Shown here one piece after another: positions 44,701 to 53,078 of a stretch of DNA of 64,000 bases. Under the pieces are notes generated by a model. It saw only the letters and a program-made list of their open reading frames with translations, searched no databases and had not been told where the DNA came from. Source of the stretch: an uncultured Lachnospiraceae bacterium (GTDB lineage: Bacteria; Bacillota; Clostridia; Lachnospirales; Lachnospiraceae); contig CALAEX010000129.1 in the NCBI GenBank assembly GCA_937891165.1, forward strand, positions 1-64,000, written 5' to 3'. The position numbers and the translations under genes are program-made. Positions within the stretch are counted from its first letter, which is position 1, and every line of letters begins with the position of its first letter.

Positions 44701-45717
44701 TCATCTATTGTCGACTACAGTAACACATGATGCCCCATCTTCGATAATAGCATAGTTGTTTCCTCCAAGTGAAAATTCTCCAATGGTTCCACCATTAATA
44801 GTACATGTAGCACTTACAAATGTACCATGTGCATCATTTGAATTTGGTTTTTCTGGAGTTCCTGCAAATGGGATTTCACCACCAACAAATAACTTATCAA
44901 TTTTACCATCATTAACGGTAATACTGATATTGTCCATAGGACCACGGTTGATACCTTGGATTTTGCTTACATATCCACCATTCATAACTAAGGAACCAGT
45001 TCCTGTATAACCATTTGAACCGCCTACAGTAAGTCCCCACTCTTCACTTCTAAAGTCTCCATCGATAGCAATTTTGACTGTTTTATCATAGGAATATCCA
45101 TTACCACCACCATATACAAGATCAGTAACTACACCTCCGGATAAAACAAGTTCTGCATCTTCTACAATAGCCCAACTATTTTCAATTGGTCCATCGTAAA
45201 TTCTATTGGAACATGTACATGTTCCAAATAACTGGTCAGCAGCACCACCACGAACAGATTTAGCTTTTCCTCCAGTCATAGTAATTCTTGATTTAACGGT
45301 ATGAGATTTATGAAGACCACCACCGAAAATGTGTGCAACTTCTCCACCTTCAAAATTAATGGATGAATTGGTAAATGTATCATCATCATGACATCCACCG
45401 AATATATAAGCATCTTTAGATACCAAAATTTCTCCTCCATTGAAAGTGATTTTAGCACCTTCAACGCCATCTTCTCTTTCAACAATAGTAATTGGAGTAC
45501 CATTTGCAAGAAATACTTCTTTTCCTGCAATAGTAACTAATTCTGGAATTTTCGATTTAGCCACAAGAGAATTTAAAAATGTCTGTGTAACCATTTCATT
45601 AATAATGGATTTTACATCTTCTGTAGTAGCAATTGGTGCTTTATCTTCTTTTGTGACAGAATCGATTTCTTTGGAAATTCTACTAAAAAATCCAAGTAAT
45701 GTAACATCTTTAGCCAT
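44701..45717 (-). CDS. Beta-helix-like repeat protein (338 aa)
   Basis: The ATG at 45717 (MAKDVTLL) has GGTCAGG upstream. After a helical N-terminus of ~70 residues, at least six repeats of the form 'strand, Asn/Thr-Gly-Gly, x5, Gly-Gly' follow (ITFNGGEILV; INFEGGEVAHIFGGG; ITMTGGKAKSVRGGA; LVLSGGVVTDLVYGG; LVMNGGYVSKIQG; CTINGGTIGEFSLGG). This fits a right-handed beta-helix, as in phage tailspikes and bacterial adhesins. Whether it binds or cuts sugars is unknown. The N-terminus could attach it to the virion. It ends beside site s14. Confidence 0.7.
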   Translation of the reverse strand: MAKDVTLLGFFSRISKEIDSVTKEDKAPIATTEDVKSIINEMVTQTFLNSLVAKSKIPELVTIAGKEVFLANGTPITIVEREDGVEGAKITFNGGEILVSKDAYIFGGCHDDDTFTNSSINFEGGEVAHIFGGGLHKSHTVKSRITMTGGKAKSVRGGAADQLFGTCTCSNRIYDGPIENSWAIVEDAELVLSGGVVTDLVYGGGNGYSYDKTVKIAIDGDFRSEEWGLTVGGSNGYTGTGSLVMNGGYVSKIQGINRGPMDNISITVNDGKIDKLFVGGEIPFAGTPEKPNSNDAHGTFVSATCTINGGTIGEFSLGGNNYAIIEDGASCVTVVDNR

Positions 45718-45808
45718 TTCATATACCTGACCTTTCATAATATTAAAATTATGTTTTTGTGAAAGATTTTATGGGTTTTGTTATATGTGTGGGTTTTAGG
45801 GTGGGGGA

Positions 45809-45893
45809 AGGGATTGAATTTAGCACAATTAATTTTCTCTATCTCTCGGTAAAACACGGGAGATAGAGAATTTTTATTAAGCTAAATAGTAAT
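45809..45893 (+). repeat. Palindromic cassette site s15
   Basis: AGGGATTGAATTTAGC, standard stem and loop, right edge TTTTTATTAAGCTAAATAGT then AATGCG. Confidence 0.85.
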
Positions 45894-46283
45894 GCGTCTA
45901 AGATAAAGACCTATGTGGGAACTGATGGAAAATTACATTTTGTGAATAGTGCAGGTGCTGATACAGCGCTAAATTTTAGTAATAAAAGTAATAAAACAAT
46001 GATTGCGACATTATTGAAAGATTTTACAATGAATACAGAATGGACATATACAATAGCAACAGATTGTTATATTCAAATAATAAGTCCTGTTGGAACAGAT
46101 GCATGGGGTATTATAACAATAAATGATACTGAAATTGAAATATATAATTCTAATATTGATAACAGCAGTGGTTGGGGTGGTGGATATTCTAATGTATATT
46201 TTTGCAAAAAAGGAGATGTTATAATATCATTGGTTAAAAATCCTAATCATTTGTATAGATCATCTCTTATTCAATGGAACTAA
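45867..46283 (+). CDS. Startless tail-fibre-tip-like cassette
   Basis: KLNSNASKIKTYVGTDGKLH, common block, then a unique domain (NKSNKTMIATLLKDFTMNTE…) with several Trp residues, ending IQWN. Only internal GTG codons could act as starts. First of three tandem cassettes. Confidence 0.65.
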   Translation, partial: RIFIKLNSNASKIKTYVGTDGKLHFVNSAGADTALNFSNKSNKTMIATLLKDFTMNTEWTYTIATDCYIQIISPVGTDAWGIITINDTEIEIYNSNIDNSSGWGGGYSNVYFCKKGDVIISLVKNPNHLYRSSLIQWN

Positions 46284-46318
46284 TTTTGTTTTTATTGTTT
46301 ATTATTTTCTCTTATTAG

Positions 46319-46401
46319 GGGGATTGAATTTAGCACAATTAATTTTCTCTATCTCTCGGTAAAACACGGGAGATAGAGAATTTTTATTAAGCTAAATAGT
46401 A
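46319..46401 (+). repeat. Palindromic cassette site s16
   Basis: GGGGATTGAATTTAGC, standard stem and loop, right edge TTTTTATTAAGCTAAATAGT. Direct repeat of s15 at about 510 bp. Confidence 0.85.
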
Positions 46402-46859
46402 ACGTCACTAAAGTGAAAACTTATGTAGGAACTGACGGTAAATTACATTTTGTGAATAGTGCAGGTGCTGATACAGTACTCCCTTTTAGCAATAGCAATA
46501 TAGACTATAGCAACTGTTATACTGACCTTGCCATATTCAAAGGAAGCCAAACTGCATATCATAACATCGTTATCACAAGAGAACTTCCTAAAGGTAAATA
46601 CATTGTTAGTTGGAGTACATTTTGGACGTGGTATAATAATAACGGATTTCACTTAAGTCCTGTATGTGGTGGATTTGGGAGTAGTTATAATCCAATAATA
46701 TCTAAACTTAAGGGCAGCACAATAGTTGAATATGTTGACAGTGGAAGTGCTGGACAGCTTGGAGTCGTAACCATAGAAGAAAATTCAGATACTATTACAA
46801 TAACACAGACAGCAAATGGATATAATACTGCAACTGCATTCTTCATGAAGATTGAATAA
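46377..46859 (+). CDS. Tail-fibre-tip-like cassette
   Basis: KLNSNVTKVKTYVGTDGKLH, GADTVLPFSNS, then a unique domain (IDYSNCYTDLAIFKGSQTAY…) ending FFMKIE. The valine codon of VKTYVG is GTG (46413), giving a nominal start but no RBS. Confidence 0.65.
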   Translation, partial: RIFIKLNSNVTKVKTYVGTDGKLHFVNSAGADTVLPFSNSNIDYSNCYTDLAIFKGSQTAYHNIVITRELPKGKYIVSWSTFWTWYNNNGFHLSPVCGGFGSSYNPIISKLKGSTIVEYVDSGSAGQLGVVTIEENSDTITITQTANGYNTATAFFMKIE

Positions 46860-46870
46860 TTATTTTATTT

Positions 46871-46954
46871 GGGGGATTGAATTTAGCACAATTAATTTTC
46901 TCTATCTCTCGGTAAAACACGGGAGATAGAGAAATCTTATTTAACTAAATAGTA
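46871..46954 (+). repeat. Palindromic cassette site s17
   Basis: GGGGGATTGAATTTAGC, standard stem and loop, right edge ATTTAACTAAATAGTAAC with TAA in frame. Confidence 0.85.
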
Positions 46955-47379
46955 ACGTCGGAAAGGACTCATCAAATATGACACTACATGAAAAATTAGA
47001 TATGGTATTAAACGATGAAAGATTTTTCTCACAACTACCAACAGTTGATTTGTTGGACTATAATGGATCTGAAGGAAATTCGACTTTATCAAATCAAGTT
47101 AGAACTTTAATACATGGTAGAAAGTTTTCAAATTATAAATATGTATATTTTGCATTTGGAGAAGCATATGGGGTATATGATACTGATGGACTTAGATCCC
47201 AAGGTAGTGGGGTTGTAATGTCGCTATCTGATTTTAAAAGTGGAAAAGCATTTCATTATCCATCTGGCGTAACAAGTGGATATTATGCAAAACTTGTATA
47301 TAAAAATGATACACAAGTTACAGCATCATTTAGTTTATCATCATATCGTCAATATTTTTTATTTGGAATAAAAGGATAA
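46945..47379 (+). CDS. Cassette with divergent head (possible translatable copy)
   Basis: LNSNVGKDSSNMTLHEKLDM, then a unique domain with a NQVRTLIHGRKFSNYKYV segment and a terminal SYRQYFLFGIKG. Unlike most copies, AAAGGA lies about 12 bases before the ATG at 46978, so it could be translated if transcribed. No common block. A terminator follows. Confidence 0.6.
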   Translation, partial: LNSNVGKDSSNMTLHEKLDMVLNDERFFSQLPTVDLLDYNGSEGNSTLSNQVRTLIHGRKFSNYKYVYFAFGEAYGVYDTDGLRSQGSGVVMSLSDFKSGKAFHYPSGVTSGYYAKLVYKNDTQVTASFSLSSYRQYFLFGIKG

Positions 47380-47383
47380 TTTT

Positions 47384-47412
47384 TAGAGATACTCTTTTGA
47401 AGAGTATCTCTA
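47384..47412 (+). terminator. Hairpin terminator
   Basis: 13-bp stem TAGAGATACTCTT / AAGAGTATCTCTA after the last cassette. Confidence 0.75.
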
Positions 47413-47480
47413 TTTACTTTCTTATAAGGCTTTAAAAAGTAATTAAAGTTACACTTGATTAAGAAAGGTTGGTGTAATTT

Positions 47481-47897
47481 ATGGCAATTGACCCAGCTTT
47501 TGGTGTAGATAGTTTTGGTAATCCCAAGATGTATTCAGAATCGGAAACTTTGGCTAGGAATATTTTAACCATTCTTTTTGGAAAAGAATTGGCTTATCCT
47601 ACTATGCCTAGTTTTGGAATGGATATACCAAAATTAATTTTAACCATGTATGATGAAATAAGCGAAGATGACCTTAAGAATGAACTTATTGGTCATTGTA
47701 CACATTTTAGAGAAGTCGTACAAACAGGAGAATTTGATGTAATCAAAACTATATTAAAAGATTCTCTTGGTAATGACGCACCCTCAATATTATTCCAAAT
47801 CCCTACACAAATCAAACATGTTAGTAGAACTCTTGTGATTGGTATTACAGCAGCTCAAAAACATATCACGTATAATTTTGTGTGGTTGGATGAATAA
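47481..47897 (+). CDS. Putative gp25-like baseplate protein
   Basis: 138 residues: MAIDPAFGVDSFGNPKMYSE, LARNILTILFGKELAYPTMP and a helical middle. The 'early Phe-Gly, then Leu-Leu-Phe, then Pro.Met/Leu.Gly' order resembles gp25-type wedge components found in contractile injection machines. RBS AAAGGTTGG. Followed 32 bp later by a baseplate-assembly candidate in the same operon. Confidence 0.45.
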   Translation: MAIDPAFGVDSFGNPKMYSESETLARNILTILFGKELAYPTMPSFGMDIPKLILTMYDEISEDDLKNELIGHCTHFREVVQTGEFDVIKTILKDSLGNDAPSILFQIPTQIKHVSRTLVIGITAAQKHITYNFVWLDE

Positions 47898-47929
47898 TAT
47901 TTTAAAATTATAGAAAGGAAACTTTTGTT

Positions 47930-49666
47930 ATGTCTGAGGAAATTAAAGTAACACAGGATAAAACTCTTGACGTTGCTAGTTTATTTAATGAAGCAAAAAA
48001 GACAAAAACAGATGCAACCAAACCCGATCCGACAATCATACCAGCAAAAACACCATTACAGTTAATGCAAGAAAGTCATGGTAAAGGTTTGGTGATTCAA
48101 AATAATCAAGATGATGGACCAAAACGTGGTGGTTCTATGACTGAAGAAAGAGTAGAAGCAGTTCAGAAAACTATGGCTGAAATGGATGAACTTGCAGAAA
48201 AGGCAAGACTTGTTGGTATTACAGAAAAACCAAAAAATGATTTAGAACTTGCTTCGTTAGTCGGAAAACTTGATAATCTGGATATTAATGAACTGAGACG
48301 TGCAAATAAATACGGTACTGAAAGTACACAGATTGAAGGAAACAGTGTAGCTGTAGAAAATGTTATTGGTGAAGAGGTATCAGCATCAACCCATGTGGGT
48401 ACAGCACATAATGGAGCTATTGATGAAACTGGATTATTCATTCCTCGTTCTCAAGTAGAAGCTGCTAAAGATCAAGCAAAAACCGAAACAAAAGATACTG
48501 TAAATACTTCATCAGAATCTATTCCGGATTCTGAAAAAGTTGCAGTTACTATCAATAAAGATGCTATAAATGATGGTACTAAATTGGTAGTAGAATTTAC
48601 AGAAGAAGAAAGAGAAAAACTCATTGCTAGTAAACAAATAGAGTTAATCAGCGTTAACTCTATCAATATCAATACGGGTAAAGTTACAAGACCCGATGAA
48701 AAATTCAGAACTGATTATGCAACCAATATGAGAAATGTTGTTGGTGCTAGTACAGTTATGACTTTCGTTGCAAGTAGATTTAGAGCCACAATGAAAGGAT
48801 TAACTTTCGGTCAGTATATGAACTTGGCTTTAGCGGTTGACATTACTGATGCGGAAATCTTAAATAAGAAACTATCCATTATTTATAATGCAATTGTAGA
48901 TTCTTCTATCGGTTCATTTACAAGTTATGATGATTTCTTAAGAAACTTTGCATACAAAGATGTGCCTTTAGCAACATATGCATTGTATATCGCCACTAAT
49001 GCAGAGTTGTTAGAACTTGGATTAGTTTGTGGAGTAGAAACTTGTAAGAAGAATTTCTCCATTGCTTTCACTCCAAGAAATCTATTAGTAATGGATAGAT
49101 TAAGTCCAAGATTCTTAGAAATCATGGAGACTACAGGTAAGGCAGATGGTAGAGTTGCTATGGATTATCATAACGAATCTACAATCATCACAAAGAAAAT
49201 TGTAGAGCTTCCTGTATGTAAAGTCGGTGTTGAATTTGGTCTTCGTTCTTGTTACGATATGATTAATGTAGTTCTTCCATTCATTAATAATATCGAAGAA
49301 ATTATGACCGATAAACATCCGGATGATATCAATCATGTTCATGAAATTATTGCACTTGCTACAAACTATATCAGTGCTCTTTATTTCATGGATGAAAATG
49401 GAGACTACACAATTCGTGAGGATAATATTGAAGAAATTGTTGATTTCTTATATGACATTCCAATGTCTGATTATGAAATCATTAGCAATATTATGACAAT
49501 CACTGATGAGGACTATATGTATGGCTTTGGTGTACCAAATGTAGTTTGCCCGGCTTGTGGAAATGTGACCAAATTGGTAGATGTGGATATCGACAATGAG
49601 GTTTTTCGTCAGTTCCAGGAACAAGGGAGTACAAAAATAAACAAAGAGACGCTACCGAGACTTTAG
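47930..49666 (+). CDS. Baseplate/tail assembly protein with C-terminal zinc ribbon (578 aa)
   Basis: The first ~235 residues are low-complexity and acidic. The folded part (about 245-540) is helical, with FRATMKGLTFGQYMNLA, and the end has VVCPACGNVTKLVDVDIDNE. A helical domain closed by CPxCG and VD(I/V)D is typical of baseplate-hub assembly proteins of T4-like and jumbo phages. The zero frame stops at 49666 after ETLPRL. A coding-like frame continues in the -1 register (see 49600-49851), so a frameshift product is possible. RBS GAAAGGA. Confidence 0.55.
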   Translation: MSEEIKVTQDKTLDVASLFNEAKKTKTDATKPDPTIIPAKTPLQLMQESHGKGLVIQNNQDDGPKRGGSMTEERVEAVQKTMAEMDELAEKARLVGITEKPKNDLELASLVGKLDNLDINELRRANKYGTESTQIEGNSVAVENVIGEEVSASTHVGTAHNGAIDETGLFIPRSQVEAAKDQAKTETKDTVNTSSESIPDSEKVAVTINKDAINDGTKLVVEFTEEEREKLIASKQIELISVNSININTGKVTRPDEKFRTDYATNMRNVVGASTVMTFVASRFRATMKGLTFGQYMNLALAVDITDAEILNKKLSIIYNAIVDSSIGSFTSYDDFLRNFAYKDVPLATYALYIATNAELLELGLVCGVETCKKNFSIAFTPRNLLVMDRLSPRFLEIMETTGKADGRVAMDYHNESTIITKKIVELPVCKVGVEFGLRSCYDMINVVLPFINNIEEIMTDKHPDDINHVHEIIALATNYISALYFMDENGDYTIREDNIEEIVDFLYDIPMSDYEIISNIMTITDEDYMYGFGVPNVVCPACGNVTKLVDVDIDNEVFRQFQEQGSTKINKETLPRL

Positions 49667-49851
49667 AATTTTATCTAAAGTTTTTTGAAGGTGCTATGAC
49701 GTATCATGAAATTCTTGATACTCCTTGTAAAACTTTGTTAGAATTGAGAGATGCAAAGTTACGTCGCCTGGATAAAGAACAACAACAACAAAAAGAATTA
49801 GAAAAAGGTATCACCTCTTCTAATATTCGAAATAATATTCTTAAACAATAA
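49600..49851 (+). CDS. -1 frame extension or separate 51-aa gene
   Basis: The -1 frame opens right after a TGA at 49597-49599 at the run GGTTTTTCG. It encodes TREYKNKQRDATETLEFYLK, then FFEGAMTYHEILDTPCKTLL and a Gln-rich end, stopping at 49849-49851. Text before the internal ATG at 49696 looks as protein-like as text after it. Either a short gene starts at 49696 (only GAAGG close by) or ribosomes slip back on TTT in TTTTTC to fuse it to the assembly protein, as tail-assembly genes often do. Confidence 0.5.
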   Translation, partial: GFSSVPGTREYKNKQRDATETLEFYLKFFEGAMTYHEILDTPCKTLLELRDAKLRRLDKEQQQQKELEKGITSSNIRNNILKQ

Positions 49852-49877
49852 ATTTTAGATGTTGAGGTAAAGGACAT

Positions 49878-50189
49878 ATGGAAAGACAAATGACAGTATT
49901 TGCGTCAGAAATGGCGGAATACAGATTAGAGCCCTTGTATGAGATTGTACATGGGAAATATAAAAAATTTAAAATTTTTTATCGGTTGGTAGAAGAATTC
50001 GCTGACGAAATTAAAAAATTAAAATATGAAGAATCTGCTGATGATATATTGGATGTGATCATCAAATTATCAAATGAAGATACAGTAGATGAATTTATGT
50101 CTAAACTCATGGAAAAAATTAATTCCAAGAAAATTGCCTGTAACATCGTATCTGAAGGAAAGAAAATCAAAATTAGTATTCAATCTTAA
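49878..50189 (+). CDS. Small helical phage protein (103 aa)
   Basis: Charged, helical, beginning MERQMTVFASEMAEYRLEPL; no family recognised. GAGGTAAAGGA precedes the ATG. Last gene of the baseplate-assembly operon; size and place would suit a chaperone or small baseplate part. Confidence 0.6.
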   Translation: MERQMTVFASEMAEYRLEPLYEIVHGKYKKFKIFYRLVEEFADEIKKLKYEESADDILDVIIKLSNEDTVDEFMSKLMEKINSKKIACNIVSEGKKIKISIQS

Positions 50190-50191
50190 AA

Positions 50192-50219
50192 AGAGAGTAA
50201 CCATAATTGGTTACTCTCT
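50192..50219. terminator. Bidirectional hairpin terminator
   Basis: 12-bp stem AGAGAGTAACCA / TGGTTACTCTCT between convergent genes. Confidence 0.85.
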
Positions 50220-50226
50220 CATTTTA

Positions 50227-50931
50227 TTATAAGTTATCTTTTAAACTATTTATTATACCATTTAGGTATTTTCTGACTGTATCACCCATATATTTGGTTA
50301 ATGCCAAATCGCAACTAACTATATCTTCAGACGAGATTTGTAATGCAAATTTGTAGATATCTTCAAGCACTTCTTTCTTATATATCCCACCACCATTTTC
50401 TGGACCTTCAATTAAAACTTTTCCATACTTTTTATAAAATATCCAATCAATATTCCATGAATCTGGTAAATCATAAATATAATCAAGAATCTTCTTATCT
50501 TTAAATAAAATATACATTTGTGAAGATGTTTCATTACCATGACTTTCACAAGAAGCCACTGTGATAAATCCATATTTATTAAGTATTGCGATAGTATTTG
50601 CTATATTATAATCAACGATAATTTCGCCTGGGTATGATGTTTCACAATCTGGGCAAAAGCATAATTCAATATCATGAGCTACTGATGGAACTGACGTAAT
50701 TGATATTTTTGCATCACTTTTATTATAACAATATACTTTTTGAGATGTTGTATAATATAGTTGGTGTACGCTAAAACAATATGCACAAATGATTCCAAGA
50801 TCAGTTTCAATGGAGGAGTCAAACCTAGTTTGACTCCTCCCACCTATTTTTGTACATAACGATTTTTCATATTCACCATTATTGATATATTCGGAATTGT
50901 ATGTTCTATAAAACTCTCGTCTATACCTCAT
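50227..50931 (-). CDS. Zn-binding protein with CSGH-type domain (234 aa)
   Basis: ATG at 50931, with GGAGGGA upstream and a short overlap with the end of the DHH gene. CAYC and CFCPDC form a probable zinc site. LNKYGFITVASCESHG followed by a strand and LPDSWNIDW parallels the C-terminal region of the 802-residue protein at 14154-16562 (NGYKVKYSCSGHH … LPDGWY). Biochemical role unknown. Translationally coupled to the phosphoesterase. Confidence 0.6.
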   Translation of the reverse strand: MRYRREFYRTYNSEYINNGEYEKSLCTKIGGRSQTRFDSSIETDLGIICAYCFSVHQLYYTTSQKVYCYNKSDAKISITSVPSVAHDIELCFCPDCETSYPGEIIVDYNIANTIAILNKYGFITVASCESHGNETSSQMYILFKDKKILDYIYDLPDSWNIDWIFYKKYGKVLIEGPENGGGIYKKEVLEDIYKFALQISSEDIVSCDLALTKYMGDTVRKYLNGIINSLKDNL

Positions 50932-52636
50932 ACTCCAATCCCTCCAAATATTCCTTAACTGGTCTACCATGAGTCCAGAAGAGATATAATAAGTTTGTAT
51001 AGATATCGGCAGATAAACTACATCCAGCAGCATGTATGTGTCCTCCACCACCAAGAGATTTTGCAAGGGTTACACAATCAAAAGGTGTATCTTGTTTATT
51101 ATTAGAACGAAAAGAAATGGTTCTTTTTTCGTTATACATCATAATAGCAAGATCAAACCCGTATCTCTTACAACAAGTATTTCCAGCATAAGATGCATCA
51201 TCCACATTCCCAGCAAATAATAAAATCTTCAAATCTTCCGGATAACTATTTAAGATAGCCACAGTATCTTTGTAAACATTGCTACTAGAAGAGTTGAAAA
51301 TATCTCGAAACTCACTAATGGTGATAGTCTTTGCAGAATAGAGTTCTCTCATGAATTTATTTTCTCTATTTTCAACAAGTTCTGTTAACCTATCAATAAT
51401 ATCAGATGGAAGAGGGATATCCCTATATTTGTTTTCAATCACATCACCATTTTCATCATATCGGCAAATTATACTTCTCTGATATACTTCAGATTCAACA
51501 AATCTTGTTAATAAGTCTATCATTACCCCAAACTTTCCAACATGTTTAAACATAATTGTCAGTGCGTCTGGTAATGAAATTTTCACTGGAAGTTCTTTAA
51601 TGTCAAATTCAAAAGTGTCATACATGGTAATAATATATACAATCCATGTAACTGCTTTGATATATACCAAATCATCATCTATACCATCTAATGAGAAGAA
51701 TCCAGCTTTTAATAAGAACATGAAATAGTGGAATGTGGCAGAACGTTTCCAGAATAGACAATCTTCAAACATATCTAATTGCAAACAATAATCAATTACA
51801 GGAATCATGGCTTCAAACCCATAAGTTTCTGTAAATGGATGAATGGTCTCATAAATATGTTCGATATGATATCCTTCGCAAATAACTACATTATCTGCAA
51901 TATATGCAGAATCTGCAACATCACCCCAAGGTCTATTTCTAACAATAATATCCGCCGTACTAGAAATAGAAGATTTATGGTAATCTGGATTCGAAACATG
52001 ATGATCAAACGACCAGTATTTCATACCAACAACATCGTATCGATTACTAGAAATTTTTTCGTATGATTTTTCTATTACGTTCATAGGAACGTAAATATCT
52101 GTAACGATATAGAGAATCTCGATAGTATCACGTCTTTTATTATAATCATCAATATCTTTTTTCAAGTTTTCAATTTTATTAATAACCTGAGTAATGATAT
52201 TATTACCAAGAATTTCGGTATTAAAGGTATTTGGAATACCAATAATGATTGGTTTACTGAATACGATCTGGTCATGCTCGTCAATAAGACCATCATCATA
52301 TTTATCAGATTTCTTTGGAATAGAAGCTCTGTTAATATACTGATCAAGTTTCTTTTCATAAGTTGCCGGATCATTACAATAAGTTGCTCTAAGCTCTTTC
52401 ATTTTCTTTTCTAATTTTCTGTTCTTCTTTCTATCGGAACGAAAATATCCAAGACAATCATTGATTTCTTCTGGTGTTCTTGTATATGTTGTTGGTAACG
52501 GATTATTTTTATCAGTACTTCTCATTCGAGAATCATTGAATATATACTTTGTGAGAAAAGCACATCCCTCACCATCCATATCTCCATTATGTGTAATATT
52601 TACAGGAATTATAATTTTCTTAATCGGTTTTCCCAT
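50921..52636 (-). CDS. DHH-family phosphoesterase
   Basis: 571 residues. NGDMDGEG near residue 17 holds the first metal-binding Asp residues, SFDHHV is the DHH motif (near residue 210), and GGGGHIHAAGCS close to the end is the DHHA1 signature. Members cut single-stranded DNA (RecJ), short RNAs or cyclic dinucleotides (NrnA, GdpP). The sequence does not say which; a nucleotide-second-messenger target would make it an anti-defence enzyme. A ~130-residue insertion follows the first motif. RBS TAGGAGGAAA. Confidence 0.85.
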   Translation of the reverse strand: MGKPIKKIIIPVNITHNGDMDGEGCAFLTKYIFNDSRMRSTDKNNPLPTTYTRTPEEINDCLGYFRSDRKKNRKLEKKMKELRATYCNDPATYEKKLDQYINRASIPKKSDKYDDGLIDEHDQIVFSKPIIIGIPNTFNTEILGNNIITQVINKIENLKKDIDDYNKRRDTIEILYIVTDIYVPMNVIEKSYEKISSNRYDVVGMKYWSFDHHVSNPDYHKSSISSTADIIVRNRPWGDVADSAYIADNVVICEGYHIEHIYETIHPFTETYGFEAMIPVIDYCLQLDMFEDCLFWKRSATFHYFMFLLKAGFFSLDGIDDDLVYIKAVTWIVYIITMYDTFEFDIKELPVKISLPDALTIMFKHVGKFGVMIDLLTRFVESEVYQRSIICRYDENGDVIENKYRDIPLPSDIIDRLTELVENRENKFMRELYSAKTITISEFRDIFNSSSSNVYKDTVAILNSYPEDLKILLFAGNVDDASYAGNTCCKRYGFDLAIMMYNEKRTISFRSNNKQDTPFDCVTLAKSLGGGGHIHAAGCSLSADIYTNLLYLFWTHGRPVKEYLEGLEYEV

Positions 52637-52648
52637 TTTTCTTTCCTC

Positions 52649-52990
52649 CTAAAATCCAAAGCGGTAACCCTTCTTACAAACGGCACTGCTTCCTTTTTCT
52701 AATATTCCTCTATCACAGAGAGACTCTAATGCATCCTTAATTTCATCTTTACTATACGCAAGTTCTCTTGCAAGAACCGATACCTCTACTTTTGTATAGT
52801 TTCTAGGATCATCATTCTCCCTTGATGTTCCTAATCTTCTTAATGAATTATAACCATTTAAAGTTGTTAATAAATAGCACATAACCCTTAACTCTTTTTT
52901 AGAAAGGTTATTATTCATAATGATGTACCGAAAGGATTCTTTCGGTATGTGTACATTTTCTTTGTACTGTGTAACGTCAACCGTTCCCAT
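52649..52990 (-). CDS. Winged-helix DNA-binding protein
   Basis: 113 residues. SKKELRVMCYLLTTLNG, then KVEVSVLARELAYSKDEIKD and LESLCDRGILEKG fit a winged helix-turn-helix fold of the replication-initiator or ArsR-like kind. It has AAGGAGG before the ATG and is 12 bp upstream of the DHH gene. Probably a regulator of this operon. Confidence 0.65.
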   Translation of the reverse strand: MGTVDVTQYKENVHIPKESFRYIIMNNNLSKKELRVMCYLLTTLNGYNSLRRLGTSRENDDPRNYTKVEVSVLARELAYSKDEIKDALESLCDRGILEKGSSAVCKKGYRFGF

Positions 52991-53022
52991 TATTTACTTT
53001 TCCTCCTTGTGTAAAATATATG

Positions 53023-53056
53023 ATAGAGGTAATAAGATAGTCCTCATTACCTCTAT
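53023..53056 (-). terminator. Hairpin terminator after the helicase
   Basis: 11-bp stem ATAGAGGTAAT / ATTACCTCTAT between the helicase stop and the winged-helix gene. Confidence 0.65.
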
Positions 53057-53078
53057 ATCTACTAATATAATATATCAT

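Noticed and set aside
2036..46954. CRISPR-like repeated palindromes
   Set aside because: Units are ~85 bp at irregular spacings of 0.4-10 kb, occur on both strands and flank coding segments; no spacers or cas genes.
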